Source: Bryobacterales bacterium (GTDB lineage Bacteria > Acidobacteriota > Terriglobia > Bryobacterales > Bryobacteraceae). From it: a DNA stretch of 15,566 bases. A program made the translations under genes and the position numbers. The notes below the pieces were generated by a model. It saw only the letters and a list, made by a program, of their open reading frames with translations, was not told the DNA's origin and made no database searches. Positions 1-6,175 of the stretch are shown here, one piece after another. The first letter of the stretch is position 1; every line of letters starts with the position of its first letter. The stretch is taken from assembly GCA_025462985.1 (NCBI GenBank), contig JAOAPP010000083.1, forward strand, positions 1 through 15,566. Reading direction: 5' to 3'.

Positions 1-2
1 AG

Positions 3-1241
3 TCACAAGCTGTAGGTTCGGCCCCGGTGCGCCCCAATGAGGATCTGGAACAGACGGTGGGCCACTAGTTCGTGCAGCGACAGAAGTTCTCTGTTAGCGT
101 TGACCACTGATTGGACATCCCTTGGATCGGCCCCGGCTCCTCCCGCCCTTAGGGCCTCAATGGCTTCTTTGATGACAGGGTCCGAGTGCACTTCTCCCGC
201 CATCTCCCACAGCGTGATGAAGCGGTCCACCATGGTGGGTATACTGACCGTCCATACGCCGTGACTGCTGGTGGTGCGCGGCGGTTTGTAGTCCAGATTG
301 AACGGGCCGTTGTAATTGTGAGCGCGCAGCAGGACCAGAACATTCAGCCAGTCCAGGGGATTTATCAGCGCGATGGCGATGTCGACGTCGTGTTTCAAAC
401 GATAGCCGTCGTTGATATCGAAGTGGAAGAGCTTACCGCACACCAAAGCACGGGCCAGAGCAGCTCGAGGTTCGCCTCCCCACATCAATTCATGCAGGTA
501 CTCGGGATTGAGACCGACCATCTCCGGATGTTTAAGGAGCCCTGAGAAGATAAACGCCAGCATAGCGTCGGAGGTTGGAAGCAGAATTTCACCCTGCGGC
601 TCGAAAGGTTTCGCCTCCATGCAATGCTTCAGAGGTGGCCTGTTCTTGCTTTTAGCGATCTCAAGGTCGGCTTCGCAGGCGGCGTTAATCCCCTCGGCAA
701 ACCATCGGAGTGTCTGGGTTTCGTCCACAACTCCGGGCGTGTAGTAGCCCAACATGCCTGGCCAGTAAACGCAGAACTGCGCCCCAAGTTCGTGACCAAT
801 GGCCACAGTGTTAGCCAGGCGGCGTTTGGCATATTCGCGAAGGTCCGGAGATTCAGCCGCGGGACCTGCAGCCCACACCGGATGGTGAAACGTCTCTGTC
901 GTGACCATGGAACATTTCAGGCCATGGGTTTTAAGCGCGTTCTTGATTCGTCCAACAATCTCATCTTGTTGCTGTGTGAACAGGCTTTCCGTCGGGATGA
1001 CGTCCGTGTCGTGTGTACACCAGTAACCGATGCCTACTTTGGCGTACTCTTCTATGACCTTCTCAAACGTGGTTGCGGGCCGCACCGGAGCGTGGAACAC
1101 TGCTTGCCCTTGGTACGAGGGCGCCCATTGTGGACCAGTGATGAAGTAGCGCCGGCGCACTTCGGGTGAATATCCTCCCCCGCACGCTGCCGTGAGGCGG
1201 TCAACCAGCGCTGTCTGCTTTTCTTGTGGAATGGCATTCAT
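3..1241 (-). CDS. xylA: Xylose isomerase, class I (D-xylose to D-xylulose)
   Basis: Cytosolic TIM-barrel isomerase converting D-xylose to D-xylulose with two divalent metals. From the ATG (412 aa) the class I signatures appear in order: the catalytic-His motif CTHDTDVIP (H77, D80), TTETFHHP (F118), a Trp at 160 in VYWPG, the metal-site motif EAKPFEPQGEILLP (E209, K211; EPKPNEPRG in actinobacterial enzymes), GLNPEYLHE (E247, H250), LFHFDIND (D275), KHDVD (D285, D287) and LDYKPPRT (D317). All expected metal ligands are present and the length is slightly above the actinobacterial enzymes (about 390 aa). A TTG two codons upstream (1247) could also start it; I prefer the ATG because an AGGG lies at a normal distance from it. 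The stop is TGA at 3-5, so the gene is complete. No xylulokinase or transporter is visible next to it. Family is certain; substrate range (xylose or another aldose) is inferred. Confidence 0.9.
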   Translation of the reverse strand: MNAIPQEKQTALVDRLTAACGGGYSPEVRRRYFITGPQWAPSYQGQAVFHAPVRPATTFEKVIEEYAKVGIGYWCTHDTDVIPTESLFTQQQDEIVGRIKNALKTHGLKCSMVTTETFHHPVWAAGPAAESPDLREYAKRRLANTVAIGHELGAQFCVYWPGMLGYYTPGVVDETQTLRWFAEGINAACEADLEIAKSKNRPPLKHCMEAKPFEPQGEILLPTSDAMLAFIFSGLLKHPEMVGLNPEYLHELMWGGEPRAALARALVCGKLFHFDINDGYRLKHDVDIAIALINPLDWLNVLVLLRAHNYNGPFNLDYKPPRTTSSHGVWTVSIPTMVDRFITLWEMAGEVHSDPVIKEAIEALRAGGAGADPRDVQSVVNANRELLSLHELVAHRLFQILIGAHRGRTYSL

Positions 1242-1392
1242 AGACAAACCCTAGGAGGCAAGAAGCATTAAGACCCACTCGCGGCCCATTTGATTTCAAG
1301 ATACTGACTGACGGGTGCCAGCAAGTTCACTTTTTTGCTGCGCCCGAGAAACAAAGCGAGGCAAGGTCGGGCCGCTCCGCCATACCAAGGAA

Positions 1393-1405
1393 TTTCTGGT
1401 ACACT
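1393..1405 (+). promoter_or_regulatory. Candidate extended -10 promoter for the RRM gene
   Basis: TGGTACACT at 1397-1405 matches an extended -10 (TG-n-TAnnnT). There is no good -35 about 17 bp upstream, which extended -10 promoters can do without. Transcription from here would give a leader of about 115 nt before the GTG at 1529. The rest of the 287-bp divergent gap holds only a small hairpin (CAGCAA 1319-1324 / TTGCTG 1335-1340) without a T-run. I saw no convincing promoter for the xylose isomerase gene. The call rests on a short match and is weak. Confidence 0.25.
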
Positions 1406-1528
1406 GGGAATGTCTTTGCACGCATCCGTATCACCTTCGAGTGCCTTCCGGCCGCTACTTCCTCCTTCCAAAAGCTTGGTTCTAGAGCAGTCCGACAAAG
1501 ATAAATCACGAAACAAAGGATCAATACT

Positions 1529-1852
1529 GTGACCAACATATTTGTCGGAAACCTCAGTTATCAAACAACACAAGACGATCTTCAGGCTGCTTTCTCCGCT
1601 TACGGCGGTGTGGAGCGAGTGAGCGTCGTTACAGATCGCGACACCGGCCAACCGCGCGGCTTCGCCTTCGTGGAAATGACGGAAGCTGAGGCTGCCCAAA
1701 CGGCGATCGCTCAGTTAAACGGCGCCGAACTCCACGGCCGAACGCTCAATGTAAATGAGGCCCGTCCGAAGACCAGCGGTGGTGGCGGTGGTGGTTACGG
1801 TGCTCGGCGCTCCGATTCCGGCTCAAGAGGCGGACGGGGATCGCGCTGGTAA
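1529..1852 (+). CDS. Small RRM-domain RNA-binding protein with Gly/Arg-rich tail
   Basis: A 107-residue single-RRM protein that should bind single-stranded RNA in the cytoplasm. RNP2 is IFVGNL at 4-9 and RNP1 is RGFAFVEM at 43-50, with the RNA-stacking aromatics F5, F45 and F47 all in place. The RRM fills residues 2-78. A flexible tail rich in Gly, Arg and Ser (84-107, with RGG) follows, as in cyanobacterial and other bacterial Rbp proteins that respond to cold or act in RNA folding. The start is GTG, preceded by AAAGGA at 1515-1520 with 8 nt spacing. The long leader would suit post-transcriptional control, including autoregulation, but that is inference. The family is certain; the physiological role is not readable from sequence. 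Confidence 0.95.
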   Translation: MTNIFVGNLSYQTTQDDLQAAFSAYGGVERVSVVTDRDTGQPRGFAFVEMTEAEAAQTAIAQLNGAELHGRTLNVNEARPKTSGGGGGGYGARRSDSGSRGGRGSRW

Positions 1853-1878
1853 TCAGATTCACACCAATGTATTAGACG

Positions 1879-1922
1879 GGCCGCCACGTCTGGATCTGAC
1901 AAGACCAGGCCGGCGGCCTTTT
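1879..1922 (+). terminator. Terminator-like hairpin between RRM gene and small basic protein gene
   Basis: GGCCGCC (1879-1885) pairs with GGCGGCC (1912-1918), and an inner stem GTCTGG (1888-1893) pairs with CCAGGC (1905-1910) with one G-U. The loop is 11 nt and the hairpin is followed directly by TTTT (1919-1922). This has the form of an intrinsic terminator 27 nt after the RRM stop. The GAGAGGA ribosome binding site of the next gene starts only 5 nt after the T-run, so the structure could also attenuate or gate expression of the downstream gene. Confidence 0.55.
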
Positions 1923-1942
1923 CATTTGAGAGGAAACGAGTC

Positions 1943-2155
1943 ATGCCCGGTCGAGGCCCACAGACATTCAAAAAGCGCCAAAAAGAACAGCAGCGAAAAG
2001 AGAAACAGCAGGAAAAAATGGCCAAGCGTTTAGCCCGCAAAGATGGAACTGCACCATCCACTGCGGAGCAAGAACCTGACCAGGAAGATGTTATGACTCC
2101 CACGTCACCGGATGCGGAGTCGGAATCCCCCGAGACCAGCACGAACCTTCAATAG
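1943..2155 (+). CDS. Small hypothetical protein, basic helix plus acidic tail
   Basis: A 70-residue protein I do not recognise as a named family. Residues 9-33 are strongly basic and predicted helical, rich in Lys, Arg and Gln (FKKRQKEQQRKEKQQEK begins at 9). Residues 34-70 are an acidic, Pro/Ser/Thr-rich, probably disordered tail. There is no signal peptide or membrane segment, so it should be cytoplasmic. Nucleic-acid or ribosome contact through the basic helix is an inference from charge alone. The ATG is well supported by GAGAGGA at 1928-1934, 8 nt upstream. It follows the RRM gene by 90 bp on the same strand, with the terminator-like hairpin between, and probably shares transcription by read-through. 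It could be functionally paired with the RRM protein. Confidence 0.75.
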   Translation: MPGRGPQTFKKRQKEQQRKEKQQEKMAKRLARKDGTAPSTAEQEPDQEDVMTPTSPDAESESPETSTNLQ

Positions 2156-2163
2156 TTCGCAGG

Positions 2164-2250
2164 CGGCGTTATTCCGCAACGCCGGTTCCTGGTCCGTTCA
2201 GTGTTCATTTCTGCGTGACCGTTGGGGATGGCATTCACTGCATCCCCAAC
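2164..2250. terminator. Two hairpins between convergent genes
   Basis: CGGCGTT (2164-2170) pairs with AACGCCG (2178-2184) across a 7-nt loop. GTTGGGGATG (2221-2230) pairs perfectly with CATCCCCAAC (2241-2250) across a 10-nt loop. They lie between the ends of the small basic protein gene (plus) and the Gfo/Idh gene (minus). Neither has a T-run on either strand, so they are not classical intrinsic terminators. Their position suggests a 3' end barrier or RNA-stabilising role for one or both convergent transcripts. Confidence 0.45.
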
Positions 2251-2273
2251 CGCTGCGTTGGATCCGGCTCGGC

Positions 2274-3707
2274 CTAGACGTTCTCCGGCACCACGTAAGG
2301 CGAACGGTAAGTTCCCTTCAGCAGTTCGGTCGCCTCACCGTCATTGATCACCTCTTCCTTGTCGGGATCGAAGTGTATCGTTCGACCTAGTCGGTACGAG
2401 GCGTTCGCCAGATGCACAAGCGTCGTCGATCTGTAGCCTTCCTCAATTGGTGCGTGCAGGTTTGCGGCGTTCCGCGTCCGCACACATTCAATGAAGTTGA
2501 GGAAATGTTCGTTGCCCGCGGGAGCGTGTTTGGAAGGACCCGGTTCGTTGTTATCGCCCAGGTACGACTTGTAGGCGTCGTAACCTGATATGGCGAGGTA
2601 CCCTTTCGAGCCATAGTATAGATTGCCGATCGTAGCAGGCGCGTCGCTTGCCGGCCCCAAGCCCTTTTCCTTGTCTTTGGCTGGTGTCGCCTTGGCTTGC
2701 TGAAGCCCGGCGGCGGGCACTTCTCCGCCGGCAAACTCTGGCGTACCAATACCGGCTTCATGGTTTGTCATCCAACCGCGAACCTCGAAGTTCATCATCT
2801 TCGGCCTCCCGCCAGCGGTTGGAAACTCGTAAACAGCCGTCAAAACGTTCGGCGTTTGCTGATCGTCATCGAAGAGGAAGTGGCCGCCGATGGCCGTGAT
2901 CTTGTTTGGAAGCCCGACGCCTAGCCCCCAACGCGCCAGATCAAGTTCGTGAATTCCCTGGTTCCCGAGGTCGCCATTTCCGGTGTCCCAAATCCAGTGC
3001 CAGTTGTAATGGAAGCGATTCTTTGTGAATGGCTTCATTGGAGCGGGGCCCGTCCAAAGATCGTAGTCCACCCCGGCCGGAACCGCCTGCTCGGGGACCC
3101 GTCCGATGCTGGCGCGCCACTTATAGCAAAGCCCGCGGGACATATAAACGTCGCCAATGAGGCCGCCGTTCATCTGATCCATTGCCTCGCGAATCGCAGC
3201 GCTCGAACGGCACTGGCTCCCGTGCTCGCAGATAATCTTGTATTTGTTCACGGCGCGAACCAGCTGGCGGCCCTCCCACCAGTTGTGAGAACAGGGCTTT
3301 TCGATATAGATATCTTTCCCGGCTTGCGCGGCCCAGATGCCCATCAGCGAATGCCAATGATTAGGAGTCGCTATCGAGACTGCATCTACGTTTTTGTCCT
3401 CGAGCAGCTTACGCACATCCGTATATGTCTTGGGTTTCGCAATGCCTAGCTTTTCTGCGTCGCCGCACCGCTTTGAAAGGACATTCTCATCGACGTCGCA
3501 AAAATAAGCTATCTCCACATTCGAGAGAGAGTGATAGCCTTTGACGTGATCCCACCCGCGCCCGCGAAGTCCGATGACCGCCACTCTGACCCGGTCATTT
3601 GCTCCTAAAACTTTCCGCGCCGAAGCGGCAGTCGCGACACTGGCCGCCGCGACGGCACTGGTTCTCAAAAAGCTTCGACGGCCGGGGTTATTCAGTTCTT
3701 GTCCCAT
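2274..3707 (-). CDS. Gfo/Idh/MocA family oxidoreductase with twin-arginine signal
   Basis: NAD(P)-dependent dehydrogenase of the glucose-fructose oxidoreductase/inositol dehydrogenase family, 477 aa. The N-terminus carries a twin-arginine signal (RRSFLRTSA from residue 10, then an Ala-rich segment to about 30), as in exported members such as Zymomonas GFOR. The Rossmann fold starts at about 40 with the dinucleotide motif GLRGRG at 46-51. The family EKP motif is at 136-138, and the active-site region GNQGIHELDLARW (H253, D256) lies in the C-terminal substrate domain. GAGG precedes the ATG by 5 nt and the gene is complete. It is 31 bp downstream of the epimerase-like gene on the same strand, surely one operon. 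Likely it oxidises a sugar or glycoside hydroxyl outside the cytoplasm; the substrate cannot be read from sequence. Close relatives are very numerous in Acidobacteria and Planctomycetes. Confidence 0.93.
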   Translation of the reverse strand: MGQELNNPGRRSFLRTSAVAAASVATAASARKVLGANDRVRVAVIGLRGRGWDHVKGYHSLSNVEIAYFCDVDENVLSKRCGDAEKLGIAKPKTYTDVRKLLEDKNVDAVSIATPNHWHSLMGIWAAQAGKDIYIEKPCSHNWWEGRQLVRAVNKYKIICEHGSQCRSSAAIREAMDQMNGGLIGDVYMSRGLCYKWRASIGRVPEQAVPAGVDYDLWTGPAPMKPFTKNRFHYNWHWIWDTGNGDLGNQGIHELDLARWGLGVGLPNKITAIGGHFLFDDDQQTPNVLTAVYEFPTAGGRPKMMNFEVRGWMTNHEAGIGTPEFAGGEVPAAGLQQAKATPAKDKEKGLGPASDAPATIGNLYYGSKGYLAISGYDAYKSYLGDNNEPGPSKHAPAGNEHFLNFIECVRTRNAANLHAPIEEGYRSTTLVHLANASYRLGRTIHFDPDKEEVINDGEATELLKGTYRSPYVVPENV

Positions 3708-3738
3708 TTCGCCTCGGTTGCATTCTATCGCTCTCCGT

Positions 3739-4707
3739 TCAGACCTTCTTCAACGTACGCACCAACCCATCCATGGATTCGACGCTCGATTGGAACAGAT
3801 CATTTTGAGGATTCTTGTAATGAGTTTCGAGCGACAACGTTCCGGCGTAGCGAATCTTCTTCAGGGCTTCGAATTGACCTCTGAAATCGATCTCCCCGGC
3901 ACCGATTGGCATCCACTTTTTCCCTTTCGCATCCTTCAGATGAATGTGGCTGATCCGGCTGTGGTCCAACTGGTTCCACGCATCCGGAAAGGGCTTCTCG
4001 CCGGCTTCGTAGCAGTTTCCGGGATCCCAATTGTGCATCAGTCTCCGATCGGAAATGGCTTTGAAGAGCTTCGCCGTTTCGGCTCCTGTTCCGGTGTTGC
4101 AATCGAACTCGTTCTCGATAATCAGCACCGCATCCGCGCCTTTCGCCACAGCTAATGCTTTGTTCAGCTCCTCGACAATACGGGCGAAAATTTCGTCGGG
4201 ATTGGCCACTCGTTTGAAGGTAAAAATCCGTACCCGGTCGGTGCCTAGAACGTGGGCCAGTTCGGCCGCCCGCTTCAGGTCTTCCAGTTGCCGGCCGTAT
4301 TCGCCTTCCGCCGGATTCAGATCGCTCGCGTTCTCACCGAGCGGCTTGGTCCCAGGCAATGCAATCTTATATACGCCCGTATCGAGTACCGACAGCTTGA
4401 CCCCGGCATCGTCCAACTGCTTACGGACTGCTTTCGCCTGCTGCGGCGTTGCCGTCCGATAAAAATATCGGCTCTTGCCATCCAGCTTCAAATTGCGAAT
4501 CTCTGCCCATTTCAGACCATATTTCGGATAAAAATCCGAGAGAACCACCGACAGGTCCGGATTGACCTCGTCCGTGATAACTCCTAGCTTCCAGGGATAA
4601 TCGAACTCTGCAGCGCGCAGGGCCGGGAGGAGTGCGGCGGCTGCGGTCATCGCGGCTGATCGCGTGAACTGACGCCGGTTAGGTGGGAGCATTTTGTCGT
4701 TTGTCAT
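3739..4707 (-). CDS. Sugar phosphate isomerase/epimerase-like TIM barrel with twin-arginine signal
   Basis: AP-endonuclease-2-like TIM barrel, 322 aa, of the group annotated as sugar phosphate isomerase/epimerase or hydroxypyruvate isomerase. A twin-arginine signal (NRRQFTRSAA from residue 10, then Ala/Leu-rich to about 32) indicates export. Likely metal and substrate ligands are visible at E198 (LIIENE), D228 (HNWDPG), H254 and H256 (ISHIHLKDA) and E294 (LSLETH), so the metal site looks intact. It is the first gene of a two-gene unit with the Gfo/Idh dehydrogenase. Such pairs occur in oxidative breakdown of glycosides, where the TIM-barrel partner isomerises or cleaves the 3-keto intermediate; that assignment here is inference. 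No clear ribosome binding site precedes the ATG at 4707. An in-frame ATG at codon 6 would also keep the twin-arginine motif. Confidence 0.9.
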   Translation of the reverse strand: MTNDKMLPPNRRQFTRSAAMTAAAALLPALRAAEFDYPWKLGVITDEVNPDLSVVLSDFYPKYGLKWAEIRNLKLDGKSRYFYRTATPQQAKAVRKQLDDAGVKLSVLDTGVYKIALPGTKPLGENASDLNPAEGEYGRQLEDLKRAAELAHVLGTDRVRIFTFKRVANPDEIFARIVEELNKALAVAKGADAVLIIENEFDCNTGTGAETAKLFKAISDRRLMHNWDPGNCYEAGEKPFPDAWNQLDHSRISHIHLKDAKGKKWMPIGAGEIDFRGQFEALKKIRYAGTLSLETHYKNPQNDLFQSSVESMDGLVRTLKKV

Positions 4708-5054
4708 AACGAAATTTAAGGATAAGTCTTACTGACTTCGACCATTGCTATTTAGAAGGAAGCAGCTAGAATGACGAGCTGCGTCATCCGATCGAAAACG
4801 CTTTCCTGGTATCTCTCTGGCCGACGGTCTTGGCTGCAACTTCTTTGATCATACTCGTGCCCGTGGGAGCGCCGGATCTTCCGGTCCACCTGAGGTCGTC
4901 ATGTAGGAACCAGCTCCGGTCAGTGGTTCCCAAGAGCGGCGGATCTCTTCATCCCGCGCTATTTATACAAGCCTGCCGGGATGCGCGGCTGTTACAGCGC
5001 TCAGGAGAACGACGGTTGAGAATTGGCGATTCGACAACAGGCGGGCAAAAACTC
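4708..5054. other. 347-bp gap with hairpins, no convincing gene
   Basis: This gap lies between two minus-strand genes, upstream of the epimerase gene and downstream of the lipoprotein gene. It holds two overlapping, mutually exclusive hairpins: GCAGCT (4762-4767) / AGCTGC (4777-4782), and ATGACG (4771-4776) / CGTCAT (4782-4787). Further along are CCGGA (4872-4876) / TCCGG (4880-4884), GGAACCA (4906-4912) / TGGTTCC (4924-4930) and CATCCCG (4950-4956) / CGGGATG (4977-4983). None is followed by a T-run. A plus-strand reading frame open from 4770 to 5153 overlaps the lipoprotein gene, resembles nothing I know, and has no ribosome binding site. Confidence 0.5.
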
Positions 5055-5657
5055 TCATGGGCCGGTGGCTTCTTTCGGCGTACAGGCCGGCCCCGTTCCG
5101 GGATTGTCCGGCTCATAGTAGTAGCCATGCCAGAGCAGTGTCCCAGTCAGTGAGCTTCCACCCCAAGCCGTCAAATGGTATCCATCTGGCGCGGTGCAGG
5201 CGCGAAACGTCTCAGTCTTGCCGTTTTGATCCAGATCGGCCTGGACGAGATTGTTGCTGGTCGAAAACGGCGTGGAGGCGCCTACCACGGCGATGATCGG
5301 AACGAGTTTCTGCGACGACCCCTGCTCCGCCTTGACGTCATAGCTGGATAGGGCCGGATTTAAGTCTTTGCTGACGGGGCAAGCGGCCGATGAGGGGCCG
5401 GTGACCTGCGCCTGAACGAACGATTGCGGCGCGAGCGGGGTGACAAGCGTCACAGGGCTTCCGGATTGCAAAGAGGAATTCTGAATCGCGATACAGGTGC
5501 GTGCCCCTGTATTGACTCCGACCCCAATGCGTGGACTGTAGCTGGCTGCACGCTGGGTGCTGGCCGACCCGGTCGTCTCACTGGGAGCTTGATCTGCCTT
5601 CCGTGAACACGCTGTCAAAAGGGCAATCAGAACAATCGCGAAGAAACGCTCTTTCAC
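5055..5657 (-). CDS. Hypothetical lipoprotein
   Basis: A 200-residue exported lipoprotein of unknown function. A short signal sequence (MKERFFAIVLIALLTAC) ends in a good lipobox, LTAC, so C17 would be lipidated. A Ser/Thr/Gln-rich linker follows to about 40. The mature domain has four further cysteines (about 55, 93, 154, 192) that could form two disulfides. An Asp-rich loop, DLDQNGKTE, near 141-149 resembles the calcium-binding DxDxNGxxE loops of FG-GAP/VCBS-type repeats. The last third is aromatic and Gly-rich. The start is GTG at 5657; an AGGA lies 14 nt upstream, farther than ideal. No partner gene is adjacent in the same unit, and it reads away from the propeller gene. I do not recognise a named family. 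Confidence 0.8.
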   Translation of the reverse strand: MKERFFAIVLIALLTACSRKADQAPSETTGSASTQRAASYSPRIGVGVNTGARTCIAIQNSSLQSGSPVTLVTPLAPQSFVQAQVTGPSSAACPVSKDLNPALSSYDVKAEQGSSQKLVPIIAVVGASTPFSTSNNLVQADLDQNGKTETFRACTAPDGYHLTAWGGSSLTGTLLWHGYYYEPDNPGTGPACTPKEATGP

Positions 5658-5983
5658 GGTCTATGGATGAATCCTGCCCGCCGAATGAAACATGTGGGAA
5701 TTGGACCCGGGACGGCGGCTTTTGGCTCTCGCCAAAGCGGAGCAGGGGCTCCTGACCATGTGCGAAGAGAACGGTCGGTTTTAGTACTTGCGCCCCCGTT
5801 TCAGTTTGCTGAAGCGATGGGACCATCCGCGTAACCCAGGGAACCGAAGCGAAGTCGGCCGAAATGTGCATCAATTCCCAATCTTTCTATATGGTGAGCA
5901 GCGGATCGTCGAAATATTAAACCATTTTTATCTGAAATGCGCCTCAGGATTACTCCTGAATCCGCCTTAGGTCATGAGTGGTT

Positions 5984-5996
5984 TTGGTACGACCAA
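5984..5996. promoter_or_regulatory. Operator-like palindrome TTGGT-N3-ACCAA (GntR/FadR type)
   Basis: TTGGT ACG ACCAA is a perfect 5-bp inverted repeat with a 3-bp centre. The form TTGGTnnnACCAA is the core of the E. coli PdhR box, and TGGTnnnACCA-like sites are typical of FadR-subfamily GntR regulators. It ends 16 bp before a candidate -35 box, a normal place for an operator. No regulator gene is in the window, so the binding protein is unknown and a single site of this size could be chance. Confidence 0.35.
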
Positions 5997-6012
5997 GGCG
6001 TACTCACGCACA

Positions 6013-6041
6013 TTGACAGCTATTTGCGCATCCCATAACCT
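6013..6041 (+). promoter_or_regulatory. Candidate sigma70-type promoter of the propeller-malectin gene
   Basis: A perfect -35 box TTGACA (6013-6018) is followed after exactly 17 bp by TAACCT (6036-6041), a weak -10 box with 3 of 6 matches. Transcription would start near 6048 and give a leader of about 130 nt before the ATG at 6176. The weak -10 would fit a promoter that needs activation, but that is inference. Confidence 0.45.
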
Positions 6042-6043
6042 CT

Positions 6044-6070
6044 GGAGTAAGTACTCCCCGCGACTTACTC
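6044..6070. repeat. Nested inverted repeats near the expected transcription start
   Basis: GGAGTA AG TACTCC (6044-6057) is a compact palindrome. Its GAGTAAGT (6045-6052) also pairs with ACTTACTC (6063-6070). A third TACTCAC copy lies at 6001-6007, upstream of the -35 box. The TACTC-like units thus flank and overlap the promoter, which suggests operator sites or a 5' RNA hairpin. Confidence 0.4.
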
Positions 6071-6175
6071 ACAAAGCGCGATCACATCATAAATCAACGA
6101 GCCGAAAAGGCCACTGTGCTTCGATCGCCGCGTCTCATCGCGGTCTCAAAACAATTAAGTGAATACTCTCGCCCA

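Larger units (their letters stand above)
5658..6175. other. 518-bp divergent intergenic region
   Basis: This region separates the lipoprotein gene (minus) from the propeller-malectin gene (plus). The left part holds two adjacent hairpins: GCTTTTGGC / GCCAAAGC with one bulged T (5718-5738), and GGAGC (5739-5743) / GCTCC (5748-5752). On the minus strand these would sit in the lipoprotein leader. The middle is AT-rich (about 5880-5940) and has CAGGA (5945-5949) / TCCTG (5954-5958). The right part holds the operator-like palindrome, promoter and inverted repeats listed separately. No open frame here looks like a real gene. Confidence 0.5.

Noticed and set aside
1268..1699. A 143-codon minus-strand open frame
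   Set aside because: It is antisense to the RRM gene, which has clear RNP motifs and a good ribosome binding site. Its product resembles nothing known.
5691..5760. A tRNA T-arm-like string (GGGTCCAATTCCC) on the minus strand
   Set aside because: The stem allows only three pairs, no acceptor or anticodon arms can be built around it, and no CCA end is present.
5578..5874. A 98-codon minus-strand frame overlapping the lipoprotein start
   Set aside because: It runs out of frame into the lipoprotein gene, has no ribosome binding site and no family resemblance.
6116..6175. Upstream GTG start for the propeller-malectin protein
   Set aside because: It would place 20 polar residues before a clean signal peptide; the ATG at 6176 fits secretion much better.
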